Origin: Nitrospirota bacterium
GTDB lineage: Bacteria; Nitrospirota; Thermodesulfovibrionia; UBA6902
DNA: 7,948 nucleotides
Reading direction: 5' to 3'
Assembly: GCA_015491705.1 (NCBI GenBank)
Contig: WFVK01000314.1
Coordinates: 1-7,948, forward strand
Shown here: one piece after another, positions 1 to 6,798 of the stretch
Numbering within the stretch: the first letter of the stretch is position 1
Layout: each line of letters begins with the position of its first letter
Translations under genes and position numbers: made by a program
Notes under the pieces: model-generated
Seen by the model: the letters and a program-made list of their open reading frames with translations, nothing else
Databases searched by the model: none
Told to the model about the DNA's origin: nothing

Positions 1-2
1 AG

Positions 3-128
3 GAAATAACGGGGAGTGAAATTGCAAAAGAGGTTGATATGCGTGCTGAATATTTCCTCAAGGAATCGCAGATAAAGCTTTTCCGCCGGGCTCTCCGGCA
101 TGCGGGCGATGGTGTTATGCAACTGTAA
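3..128 (+). CDS. C-terminal fragment of an unidentified protein
   Basis: An open frame runs from the window's left edge to a TAA at 126-128 and gives 41 residues, mostly charged and helical in character (begins EITGSEIAKEVDMRAEYF, ends HAGDGVMQL). I do not recognise the family. It lies 38 nt upstream of the FeoB gene on the same strand, so co-transcription is plausible; FeoA or a metal regulator is often found in this position, but nothing in the fragment identifies either. The last 20 or so codons lie inside a copy of the dispersed repeat found elsewhere in this window (about 66-134), so the C-terminus and stop codon may have been supplied by the repeat. The start and most of the gene lie outside the window. 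It could also be a chance open frame, although its length and composition favour a real gene end. Confidence 0.5.
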   Translation, partial: EITGSEIAKEVDMRAEYFLKESQIKLFRRALRHAGDGVMQL

Positions 129-134
129 GGTAAA
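66..134 (+). repeat. dispersed palindromic repeat, copy A
   Basis: The right arm (102-134) reads GCGGGCGATGGTGTTATGCA then ACTGTAAGGTAAA and closely matches three other places in the window. The weaker left arm (about 66-89, with ATAAAGCTTTTCCGCCGG) resembles the inverted arm seen in copies C and D. The copy overlaps the 3' end of the upstream ORF and ends 32 nt before the FeoB start codon. Its left boundary is approximate. Confidence 0.55.
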
Positions 135-166
135 CGGGCAGGGGAGAGACAGGAGATTGCAGGAAG

Positions 167-2143
167 ATGCATGAGCATTGCCGTAAACAGGATGACAGCA
201 GGAGCGACGCCCCCCAGATATTCCTTGTGGGCAATCCCAATGTGGGCAAGAGCGCCATATTCGGGCTCCTGACGGGCCGCTATGCAGCGGTCTCGAACTA
301 TCCGGGCACAACCGTTGAACTGACGAAAGGCGAGGCGGTCATACACCGCCGCAGGTTCCGGATCGTGGACACGCCGGGCGTCAACAGCCTCGTCCCTATG
401 AGCGAGGATGAAAAGGTCACAAGGGATATCCTGCTGGAGGAAAAGGCAGAGGCGGTCATACAGGTCGCCGATGCCAAGAACATCAGGAGATCGCTTTTTA
501 TCACCCTGCAGTTGGCGGAAATGGGAGTGCCCCTCGTAATAGCCCTCAATATGAAGGACGAGGCCACGAGGATGGGGATAGACATTGAAGAGACAGTGCT
601 CGGCAATATGTTCGGCGTGGATGTGGTCTCCACGGTCGCGGTCCGTAAAAAGGGAATGACGGCCCTGAAAAAGGCGGTTCTCAGCCCGAGGATATCGGAC
701 TACAGGTTTTCTTATGACCCTGCTATTGAAGAATATATTTCGAAGATAGAGCCCCTGCTCCCGGAATCGAACATATCCGGGCGCTCAGTGGCGCTGATGA
801 TACTCTCCGGCGACAGGACGCTTAAAAACTGGCTTCTCAGGCGGCTGGACGAGGATACGATCAGCAGGATCGAGGGACTGAGGGATGAAATATCGGAAAA
901 ATATAGAGAGCCTCTGAGTTATGTCATCAGCCGGCAGCGGCTGAAGGCCGTTGAAGGCATAGCAAGGGCGATATTCAGAAAAACGCCGGTTGAGAAAAAG
1001 GGGGTATCCGCCTTCCTCGGCGAACTCGCCCTGCACCCGGTGTGGGGATTCCCGGTTCTCTTTCTCGTCCTTTATCTGCTGTACCAGTTTGTAGGGGTGT
1101 TCGGCGCCGGTGTGCTTGTGGATTACCTTGAAAGAGTGGTTTTCGGTGAATACCTGAATCCATGGGCCGGGAAGATAGTTGCAATGGCCGTTCCCGTCCG
1201 GTTTCTGCAGGACCTCCTGACAGGCCCGTACGGCATTATAACAATGGCCCTCACGTATGCAATCGCCATAATACTGCCGATAACAGCGACTTTCTTCATT
1301 GCCTTTTCAGTAATGGAGGACTCCGGTTATCTGCCGCGCCTTGCAGCCATGCTGAACAGGGTATTCCAGGCAATGGGGCTCAACGGCAAGGCCGTGCTCC
1401 CCATGGTGCTCGGCCTCGGCTGCGACACAATGGCCACGCTGACCACGAGGATACTCGATACACCCAAGGAAAGGCTCATAGTCACACTGCTTCTTGCACT
1501 CGGCATTCCCTGTTCCGCGCAGCTCGGGGTGATACTCGGCATGTTCGGCAGGCAGCCTGTTGCAGCCGTGCTTATATGGGCGGGGACGTTAACCGTCGTG
1601 ATGCTGTTTGTCGGCTTTATAGCGGCAAGGATTATCCCCGGCAAGAGGGTGGACTTCATACTTGAACTTCCCCCGCTGAGGATGCCCCGGTTTTCAAATG
1701 TTTTCGTAAAGACGGTCGGGCGTATCGAATGGTATCTGAAGGAGGCGGTGCCGCTTTTCATCCTTGGCACGCTGATACTGTTTTTTGCCGACAAACTCGG
1801 GATTCTCCCGTTTGTCCAGGAGATTTCATCCCCGGTGATCGTCAGTGTGCTGGGCCTGCCGGCAAAGGCCGCTGAATCCTTTATAATCGGCTTCCTGAGG
1901 AGGGACTACGGCGCAGCAGGGCTTTTTGCCATGCAGCAGCAGGGGCTTCTCAACACCGAGCAGGTGGTCGTAAGCCTCGTTACCATAACGCTTTTTATAC
2001 CGTGTATTGCAAACCTCTTCATGATAATAAAGGAGAGGGGGCTTAAAGCGGCCCTTATGATAGCGGCATTCATTTTTCCTTTTTCAATACTGGTTGGAGG
2101 GATACTCCACCGGCTCCTTCTATGGCTTAAAATCTTCGCTTAA
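167..2143 (+). CDS. feoB: FeoB-family ferrous iron transport protein B, variant gate motifs
   Basis: An inner-membrane Fe(II) transporter with an N-terminal G-protein domain. G1 is GNPNVGKS (residues 22-29), the G2 region YPGTTVE (45-51), G3 DTPG (68-71) and G4 NMKD (128-131). A helical linker follows (about 175-270), then a polytopic membrane domain from about 285 to the end. Conserved-type pore cysteines are visible at 419 (GLGCDTMATLTTR), 449 (GIPCSAQLG) and 613 (IPCIANL). The 658 residues make it shorter than the E. coli protein (about 770), with no cytoplasmic tail. The gate motifs differ from the usual GCNVPA and SCGARLP forms, so it belongs to a divergent branch and its metal specificity is less certain. 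The ATG at 167 has an AGGAG at 151-155. No FeoA is visible in the window and no Fur box was recognised upstream. Confidence 0.93.
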   Translation: MHEHCRKQDDSRSDAPQIFLVGNPNVGKSAIFGLLTGRYAAVSNYPGTTVELTKGEAVIHRRRFRIVDTPGVNSLVPMSEDEKVTRDILLEEKAEAVIQVADAKNIRRSLFITLQLAEMGVPLVIALNMKDEATRMGIDIEETVLGNMFGVDVVSTVAVRKKGMTALKKAVLSPRISDYRFSYDPAIEEYISKIEPLLPESNISGRSVALMILSGDRTLKNWLLRRLDEDTISRIEGLRDEISEKYREPLSYVISRQRLKAVEGIARAIFRKTPVEKKGVSAFLGELALHPVWGFPVLFLVLYLLYQFVGVFGAGVLVDYLERVVFGEYLNPWAGKIVAMAVPVRFLQDLLTGPYGIITMALTYAIAIILPITATFFIAFSVMEDSGYLPRLAAMLNRVFQAMGLNGKAVLPMVLGLGCDTMATLTTRILDTPKERLIVTLLLALGIPCSAQLGVILGMFGRQPVAAVLIWAGTLTVVMLFVGFIAARIIPGKRVDFILELPPLRMPRFSNVFVKTVGRIEWYLKEAVPLFILGTLILFFADKLGILPFVQEISSPVIVSVLGLPAKAAESFIIGFLRRDYGAAGLFAMQQQGLLNTEQVVVSLVTITLFIPCIANLFMIIKERGLKAALMIAAFIFPFSILVGGILHRLLLWLKIFA

Positions 2144-2228
2144 GGTAAAATATATTTTAAAGCGTTACAGAGCCGCTCGGGCGGGCCTGCCCTAAAATCT
2201 CCGGACTCTCCTGATGCGGCTTGCCGGT

Positions 2229-2310
2229 ACTTTACCCTTAATGTTACACGAACGGGCCGGGCAGACTGCCCCGCGTGCCGGCGATGTTTTTATGCGACTG
2301 CAAGGTTGAT
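2229..2310 (+). repeat. dispersed palindromic repeat, copy B
   Basis: The right arm (2277-2310) reads GCCGGCGATGTTTTTATGCG then ACTGCAAGGTTGAT, a clear relative of copies A, C and D. The proposed left arm begins with ACTTTAC at 2229-2235, the reverse complement of the GTAAAGT found at the outer end of copy C, and continues through a degenerate stretch to GGGCCGG near 2255. It fills most of the gap between the FeoB gene and the VanZ-like gene and ends 28 nt before the preferred VanZ start. The left arm is much less conserved than the right. Confidence 0.55.
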
Positions 2311-2338
2311 GCGATTGAAACCGAGGCGGGTAGAAATT

Positions 2339-2734
2339 ATGTACAGGGCAAATCCCGAGGGAATAAACGTAAGGGCAGCCATCTTCTACTGGTTGCTCAC
2401 TCTTGGATACATGGGGGTTATTTTCCTGCTCTCATCGTATCAGGGAGGTCAACTTCCCTCTCTTCCCGAAAACTTTGACAAGGTCGTTCATACGGGGGTT
2501 TATGTGCCCCTGGCCTTTCTGTTCTACCTTTCTCTCAGGAAGACGGGTATCAGGAAGTATATCTTTGTAACCGCCTTTCTTTTTGCAAGCCTCTACGGCA
2601 TTACGGATGAGATTCACCAGATATTCGTGCCGGGCAGGGATGCGGCAATCGGCGATGCGCTTGCGGACTTCACCGGCGCGCTCATAGGATGTCTGGGGGC
2701 GAGTTTCTGGAGATATTCCTCGGGGGACCTATAA
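2339..2734 (+). CDS. VanZ-family small membrane protein
   Basis: A small integral membrane protein of the VanZ-like family, 131 residues from the ATG at 2339. Family signatures are visible: an SSYQGG stretch after the first membrane helix (compare SSQSG), a DKVVHTGVY segment (DK..H...Y), and near the C-terminus TDEIHQIFVPGRDAAIGDALADF, summarised as DE.HQ..VPGR....D...D. About four hydrophobic segments are apparent. VanZ itself affects teicoplanin resistance, but the biochemical function of the family is unknown; members are often found in envelope and exopolysaccharide loci. An in-frame ATG at 2309 and a TTG at 2306 would add 10-11 basic residues, but they abut the repeat with poor ribosome-site spacing, whereas 2339 has GAGG about 12 nt upstream. 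The stop overlaps the stop of the convergent acyltransferase by 6 nt. Confidence 0.85.
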   Translation: MYRANPEGINVRAAIFYWLLTLGYMGVIFLLSSYQGGQLPSLPENFDKVVHTGVYVPLAFLFYLSLRKTGIRKYIFVTAFLFASLYGITDEIHQIFVPGRDAAIGDALADFTGALIGCLGASFWRYSSGDL

Positions 2735-3481
2735 GTTTTTCGTGAATTCCTCATATATTTCAGGATGTTCCTTCATTACTTCCTCTTCTATTTTCCGTAT
2801 CTCCCCTATATACGGTGTGCGGATGCCGTGAAAATCGACCGGGTCGCCCAGTGCCTGGAATTTGATGCCGAATTTTTTAAGCATGATTACAAGCCCTTTT
2901 GTCATCACCGCGTACCAGTGCGTTAATTGCCTGCGTTTGCTCTCATGGTATACGGCCTTGTACAGGCATGTGACCAGTTCATGCCTGCTGCGCCTGTCAT
3001 TCTGGGTTCCGTTCTTCAGGCGTAATGCGCCGGGCTGCCTGTGCCTGAACCTGTCCTCGGTCCTCCTGTAATATCCCCTGTTGTAGGTTTCAAAACTTCC
3101 GATGGTTCTTCTTTCCTCGTCAGGACCGTATATATATTTATCCTCGGAACGCTTCCTGTAATCCCTGCTTATCACCAGCCTTGATATTTCGGCTATGTTT
3201 TCCCTGGGGATTTTGCCCGTGTCCATGTCAATATGGCAGTATCTTTCCAGCGGAAAGCCCTCAGGCGGGTTCAGTATGAGCCTTACCGAGCCGACTATCT
3301 TCTGAGAGTCGTCCCTCACGGCAAAGTGCACGGAATACCTGTCGTATTCATCCGTTTCAAGGCCGTTGGGGTGTTTTTCCGGTTTTTCAAAGCCCCACTC
3401 AAGGCAGTAGACCTTGTAACGCAGCCTGTAAATTTCCGCAAGTTCTTTCTCGTCTGAAACAGCGCTGACTATAAAAGACAT
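2729..3481 (-). CDS. PEP-CTERM/exosortase-associated LuxI-like acyltransferase
   Basis: A 250-residue protein of the GNAT/LuxI superfamily that matches, as I recall it, the family described as PEP-CTERM/exosortase system-associated acyltransferase. Residues 17-32 (IYRLRYKVYCLEWGFE) are the hallmark N-terminal motif. Residues in the positions of the invariant LuxI/EsaI set are present: R21, aromatic Y25, W29, D44, D47, R67, E98 and R101. The C-terminal half carries LTHWYAVM and a DFHGIRTPYIGE segment typical of this group. An Arg/Tyr-rich stretch at about 108-160 is variable linker. The ATG at 3481 is preferred over an upstream in-frame start at 3517 because GGGAG lies about 9 nt before it and the homology begins there. 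The acyl donor, acceptor and product are unknown; acyl-homoserine lactone synthesis is possible but unproven. It is transcribed divergently from a PEP-CTERM substrate gene. Confidence 0.85.
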   Translation of the reverse strand: MSFIVSAVSDEKELAEIYRLRYKVYCLEWGFEKPEKHPNGLETDEYDRYSVHFAVRDDSQKIVGSVRLILNPPEGFPLERYCHIDMDTGKIPRENIAEISRLVISRDYRKRSEDKYIYGPDEERRTIGSFETYNRGYYRRTEDRFRHRQPGALRLKNGTQNDRRSRHELVTCLYKAVYHESKRRQLTHWYAVMTKGLVIMLKKFGIKFQALGDPVDFHGIRTPYIGEIRKIEEEVMKEHPEIYEEFTKNL

Positions 3482-3556
3482 AGAGAGATTCTCCCAAACA
3501 ACGCATCTTAAAGTCAAGTGAATATTGTCTCAGGGGAAAAATTATTCGACATAAAA

Positions 3557-3584
3557 ATAATATCACACAAATCGTGTGTGTCAA
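3557..3584 (-). promoter_or_regulatory. sigma70-like promoter of the acyltransferase gene
   Basis: Read on the - strand, a perfect -35 hexamer TTGACA (3584-3579) is followed after 16 nt by TATTAT (3562-3557), one mismatch from the consensus -10. Transcription would start near 3550, leaving a leader of about 70 nt before the ATG at 3481. This is the best promoter match seen in the window. Confidence 0.7.
3564..3580. promoter_or_regulatory. candidate operator palindrome inside the promoter spacer
   Basis: CACACA, five bases AATCG, then TGTGTG form a 6-bp perfect dyad. It fills the spacer of the acyltransferase promoter and just touches its -35 hexamer. This position suits a repressor, or a MerR-type activator that acts on the spacer. 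The binding protein is unknown and is not encoded in an obvious form in this window. It does not match the usual 20-bp lux box or a CRP/FNR site. Confidence 0.45.
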
Positions 3585-3616
3585 GTATTTTATGTTCTTT
3601 CGGAATAAAATGATCA

Positions 3617-3722
3617 AAACTTTACAAGCAGGAAGAGAGCTTTTGCCCTTATACGGGTAGATTAAACTATCGCCGGCGGGCGGGAGAGCCTGCGGTGTTT
3701 TTTATGCAACTGTAAAGTTTAT
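3617..3722 (+). repeat. dispersed palindromic repeat, copy C (best preserved)
   Basis: A two-arm imperfect palindrome bounded by a perfect 10-bp inverted repeat: AAACTTTACA at 3617-3626 and TGTAAAGTTT at 3711-3720. The inner left arm (3661-3679, ATTAAACTATCGCCGGCGG) matches copy D at 17 of 19 bases. The right arm (3688-3722) carries GCGGTGTTTTTTATGCAACT and continues to TGTAAAGTTTA. Relative to the right arm, the left arm carries about 30 extra bases (3631-3660). No transposase is encoded. The structure fits a MITE/REP-like element or a long hairpin. Confidence 0.65.
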
Positions 3723-3744
3723 ATCATCCCCGTACCGTAAAACC

Positions 3745-3762
3745 ACTGTCAAAAATGACAGT
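3745..3762. promoter_or_regulatory. perfect dyad, candidate regulator site
   Basis: ACTGTCA, AAAA, TGACAGT form a perfect 7-bp inverted repeat with a 4-nt centre, in A/T-rich DNA upstream of the PEP-CTERM gene. If the extended -10 at 3782-3790 is used, the dyad would be centred about 43 nt upstream of the start point, close to where class II activators bind. There is no run of T directly after the stem typical of an intrinsic terminator, although ATATTTTA follows. Confidence 0.4.
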
Positions 3763-3781
3763 ATATTTTATCTGAAAAAAA

Positions 3782-3790
3782 TGCTATATT
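3782..3790 (+). promoter_or_regulatory. possible extended -10 element of the PEP-CTERM gene
   Basis: TGCTATATT matches the TGN plus TATAAT-like extended -10 form. No good -35 lies 16-18 nt upstream, as expected for an extended -10 or activator-dependent promoter. The leader would be about 115 nt. This is a weak match in A/T-rich sequence. No sigma54-type GG-N10-GC element was found in its place. Confidence 0.25.
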
Positions 3791-3912
3791 TTCCGGGATT
3801 CACCGGGCGGGCACCGGCCTGACGTGAACGGAAATAGGGGACATGGCAAATATTCCGGGTCTCCATAACTTCTGCAATTCAAAGAAAAAAACATGAAAGG
3901 AAGGGAAAAACC

Positions 3913-4515
3913 ATGAAGAAATTTTACATCGCGGCTCTGACACTGTTTATGTTAATATCCGTCCTGCCTCTTTCCGCGCATGCAGGCCTCACGGACAGGG
4001 GAAACGGCCTTGTATATGATGATGACATAGACGTCACGTGGCTTTTGAATGCAAACTATCCGGAGGCCACGATGACATGGACTGATGCTGTTGACTGGGC
4101 TGAAAACCTGGTTTTCGGGGGTTATGACGACTGGCGCCTCCCCCTCTCCGACGCGTGCACCGGTAAAGGCTGTTCGGAGAGTGAGATGGGACATCTCTAT
4201 TATCTTGAGGGGGTATCTTCGGCGTCACCCGGTATATTTACGAATGTAAAGCTGTCGCTGTACTGGTCATCCACGGAATACGACGCAGCCCTGGCCTGGC
4301 GGTTTAATTTCAAGTACGGCACGCAGAGCACGGGCAAGAAAGTGCAGAGGCGCTATGTCTGGGCCGTGCGTGACGGTGACGTTGCCCCGCCGGTGGTGCC
4401 CGAGCCGGCAGGCGCCGCACTGTTTATTGCAGGGGGAGCCGTGCTGGCGGTACGGCGATTAAGAAAGAAGGGGAGGCTTCACCGCCGGCTCTCACGCCCC
4501 TTTATTCAACAGTAA
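3913..4515 (+). CDS. PEP-CTERM sorting-domain protein with DUF1566-like domain
   Basis: A secreted protein of 200 residues. A Sec signal peptide spans residues 1-24, with a likely cut after AHA. The body (25-156) resembles the DUF1566/Lcl C-terminal domain: a DDWRLP motif at 72-77, YWSSTE at 117-122 and a terminal RYVWAVRDG segment; C82 and C87 could pair. The C-terminus is a PEP-CTERM signal: VPEP (162-165), a hydrophobic helix (166-180) and a basic cluster (RRLRKK, 181-186). Exosortases are thought to recognise such tails and release the protein to the surface or matrix. Its role is unknown; DUF1566 proteins are often extracellular. The ATG is fixed by AGGAAGGG about 8 nt upstream and by the signal peptide. 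The last 14 residues run past the basic cluster, longer than usual, and the 3' end overlaps rmlD by 14 nt. No exosortase is present in the window. Confidence 0.88.
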   Translation: MKKFYIAALTLFMLISVLPLSAHAGLTDRGNGLVYDDDIDVTWLLNANYPEATMTWTDAVDWAENLVFGGYDDWRLPLSDACTGKGCSESEMGHLYYLEGVSSASPGIFTNVKLSLYWSSTEYDAALAWRFNFKYGTQSTGKKVQRRYVWAVRDGDVAPPVVPEPAGAALFIAGGAVLAVRRLRKKGRLHRRLSRPFIQQ

Positions 4516-5328
4516 GATAATCCCGCAGGGCCTCTTTCCAGTGTCTGGGCTGCGCCAGGCCTTCAAGCCTGAGCATGGTGTTGCCGAGCGCTGAAAAGGC
4601 GGGCCTCCTCGCGGGACGGCCGAGTTTGTCCGAGGAGACAGGGTTTATCCTCGCTCCGGCGGACTTCAGGAGGGCGATCTCGGATGCAAGCTCATACCAC
4701 GAACAGTAAGAAGAATTTGTTATATGGTATATGCCGTAACCCCTGCCGGGAAGCTCTTTCAGTTTTGCCGCGAGGTCATGTGCAAAGGTCGGTGAGCCTG
4801 TCTGGTCGTCCACTACATCTATCTCGTCTCTTTCAGACAGGAGCCTTATTACCGTATCGACGAAGTTTCCGCCGTTTTTCCCGTAAAGCCACGATGTCCT
4901 TACAATGTAAAACCTGTTTGTAAGCGAAGACACAAATCTTTCCCCCATGAGCTTCGAGAGCCCGTAGCTGTTTACGGGATTCGGCGCATCCCATTCGTTA
5001 TAGGGCTCGTTTTTCGCGCCGTCGAATACATAGTCCGAGCTGATGTAGATTATCGGACAGCCGGCCTCTTCGCAGGCCATGGTAACATTCCTTGTGCCCG
5101 TGCCGTTTACGAGATATGCCTTTTCAGGGTCGAGTTCGCTGCCGTCCACATCCGTGTAGGCGGCGGCATGTATCAGATAATCCGGTTTCAACCCCTTTAT
5201 TACAGAGACGGCGCCGTCGAGGTCGGTTATATCAAGGTCACGACGCGACAGAGCGGCCAGGTCAATATCGGCAAAGACTTTCCTTATCTCATGGCCCAGC
5301 ATACCCTCCGCTCCTGTCAGGGCGATCC

Positions 5329-5332
<4 letters not shown>
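4502..5332 (-). CDS. rmlD: dTDP-4-dehydrorhamnose reductase RmlD
   Basis: The last step of dTDP-L-rhamnose synthesis: NAD(P)H-dependent reduction of dTDP-4-keto-L-rhamnose, in the cytoplasm. The 276-residue protein is a short-chain dehydrogenase of the extended type. Its nucleotide-binding motif is TGAEGMLG (6-13), followed by HAAAYTDVD (55-63), ISSDYVFDG (97-105) and the catalytic pair Y123/K127 in YGLSK. The substrate-side motif DDQTGSPT lies further on. The length is slightly below the usual 280-300 residues. It is the final gene of the rmlA-C-B-D operon; its ATG overlaps the rmlB stop in an ATGA (5329-5332), which suggests translational coupling. Its 3' end overlaps the convergent PEP-CTERM gene, and no terminator is evident between them. 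Confidence 0.95.
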
Positions 5333-6353
<1,021 letters not shown>

Positions 6354-6357
<4 letters not shown>

Positions 6358-6797
6358 TCATCCACCCTGAACCGGGACGAGAGTGCATCTTCATGCCTTA
6401 TTTCATCAACATCCCCTGTCCTGCCCCATCCCCTGTAGAGCCTGTCGGGCAGGTTTATCACAAGGGCGTCGGTGTCACCGATATTTTTGTATGCGTGCAC
6501 TATGCCGGGCGGGATTACCGCTATGGTGGGTTTTTCCCCGGTATCAACCCTCTTTTCCTGCAGGTAGGTCGGGGATGCCTTCCTGTTGTCCCAGAAGTAA
6601 AGCCTGAACCTGCCGATAAGGCAGAAATAATCGGTCTGTTCCCTGTGCTCGTGCGGACCCCTCACAAGACCGGGCCTTGTCATGGAAATATACGACATAA
6701 CCGGCCGGATATCGGACTCATCCTGCCTGATTATCTCGCCGAGCCAGCCGCGGCGGTCTTCATGAATCACAAGTTCCCTTATTACAAGCCCTTGCAC
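6354..6797 (-). CDS. rmlC: RmlC-like cupin, probable dTDP-4-keto-sugar 3,5-epimerase
   Basis: A small cupin-fold protein in the rmlC slot of the operon, expected to epimerise dTDP-4-keto-6-deoxyglucose at C3 and C5. The start is best placed at the GTG 6797-6795: a perfect GGAGG (6808-6804) sits 6 nt upstream and the start lies one base past the rmlA stop. An ATG at 6824 would add nine unlikely residues (MTTLWWRCS) and overlap rmlA. From the GTG the protein has 147 residues, clearly shorter than classical RmlC (about 180). RGPHEH (46-51) replaces the usual RGLHYQ, keeping a histidine at 49 in the catalytic-base position, and PPGIVHAY parallels PPGFAHGF. The usual YKCTDYY region reads VINLPDRLY, so the active site differs. 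It is either a divergent epimerase or a related sugar-nucleotide cupin; context favours the epimerase. Confidence 0.82.
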
Positions 6798-6798
6798 A

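Larger units (their letters stand above)
3482..3912. other. 431-nt divergent intergenic region
   Basis: This gap separates the - strand acyltransferase from the + strand PEP-CTERM gene. From left to right it holds an approximately 70-nt leader for the acyltransferase, a sigma70-like promoter with an embedded palindrome (3557-3584), repeat copy C (3617-3722), a perfect 7-bp dyad (3745-3762), a possible extended -10 for the PEP-CTERM gene (3782-3790) and that gene's ribosome-binding site (AGGAAGGG at about 3898-3905). No convincing additional ORF is seen. Confidence 0.8.

Noticed and set aside
1162..1665. 167-codon + strand open frame inside the FeoB gene
   Set aside because: It is out of frame with feoB, which has clear family motifs across the same bases; its Arg/His-rich composition is typical of a shadow frame.
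1327..1794. 155-codon - strand open frame antisense to feoB
   Set aside because: Ser/Thr/Pro-rich antisense shadow with no recognisable motif and no ribosome-binding site.
2160..2200. Intrinsic terminator after feoB
   Set aside because: GGGC...GCCC at about 2177-2192 could form only a 4-bp stem and is followed by TAAAATC, not a T run.
2275..2478. 67-codon + strand open frame overlapping the VanZ gene start
   Set aside because: It begins inside repeat copy B and runs out of frame through the VanZ-like gene, whose family motifs fix the true frame.
3617..3722. Integron attC site
   Set aside because: The imperfect palindrome has a similar size, but the GTTRRRY/RYYYAAC core pairs are not convincing and no integrase or cassette array is present.
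3617..3722. Cyclic-di-GMP (GEMM) or other known riboswitch
   Set aside because: The conserved GEMM core bases are absent and I could not fit the repeat to any riboswitch consensus I know.
3800..3880. Sigma54 (-24/-12) promoter for the PEP-CTERM gene
   Set aside because: A TGGC and a TGCA are present, but no GG and GC pair has the required spacing.
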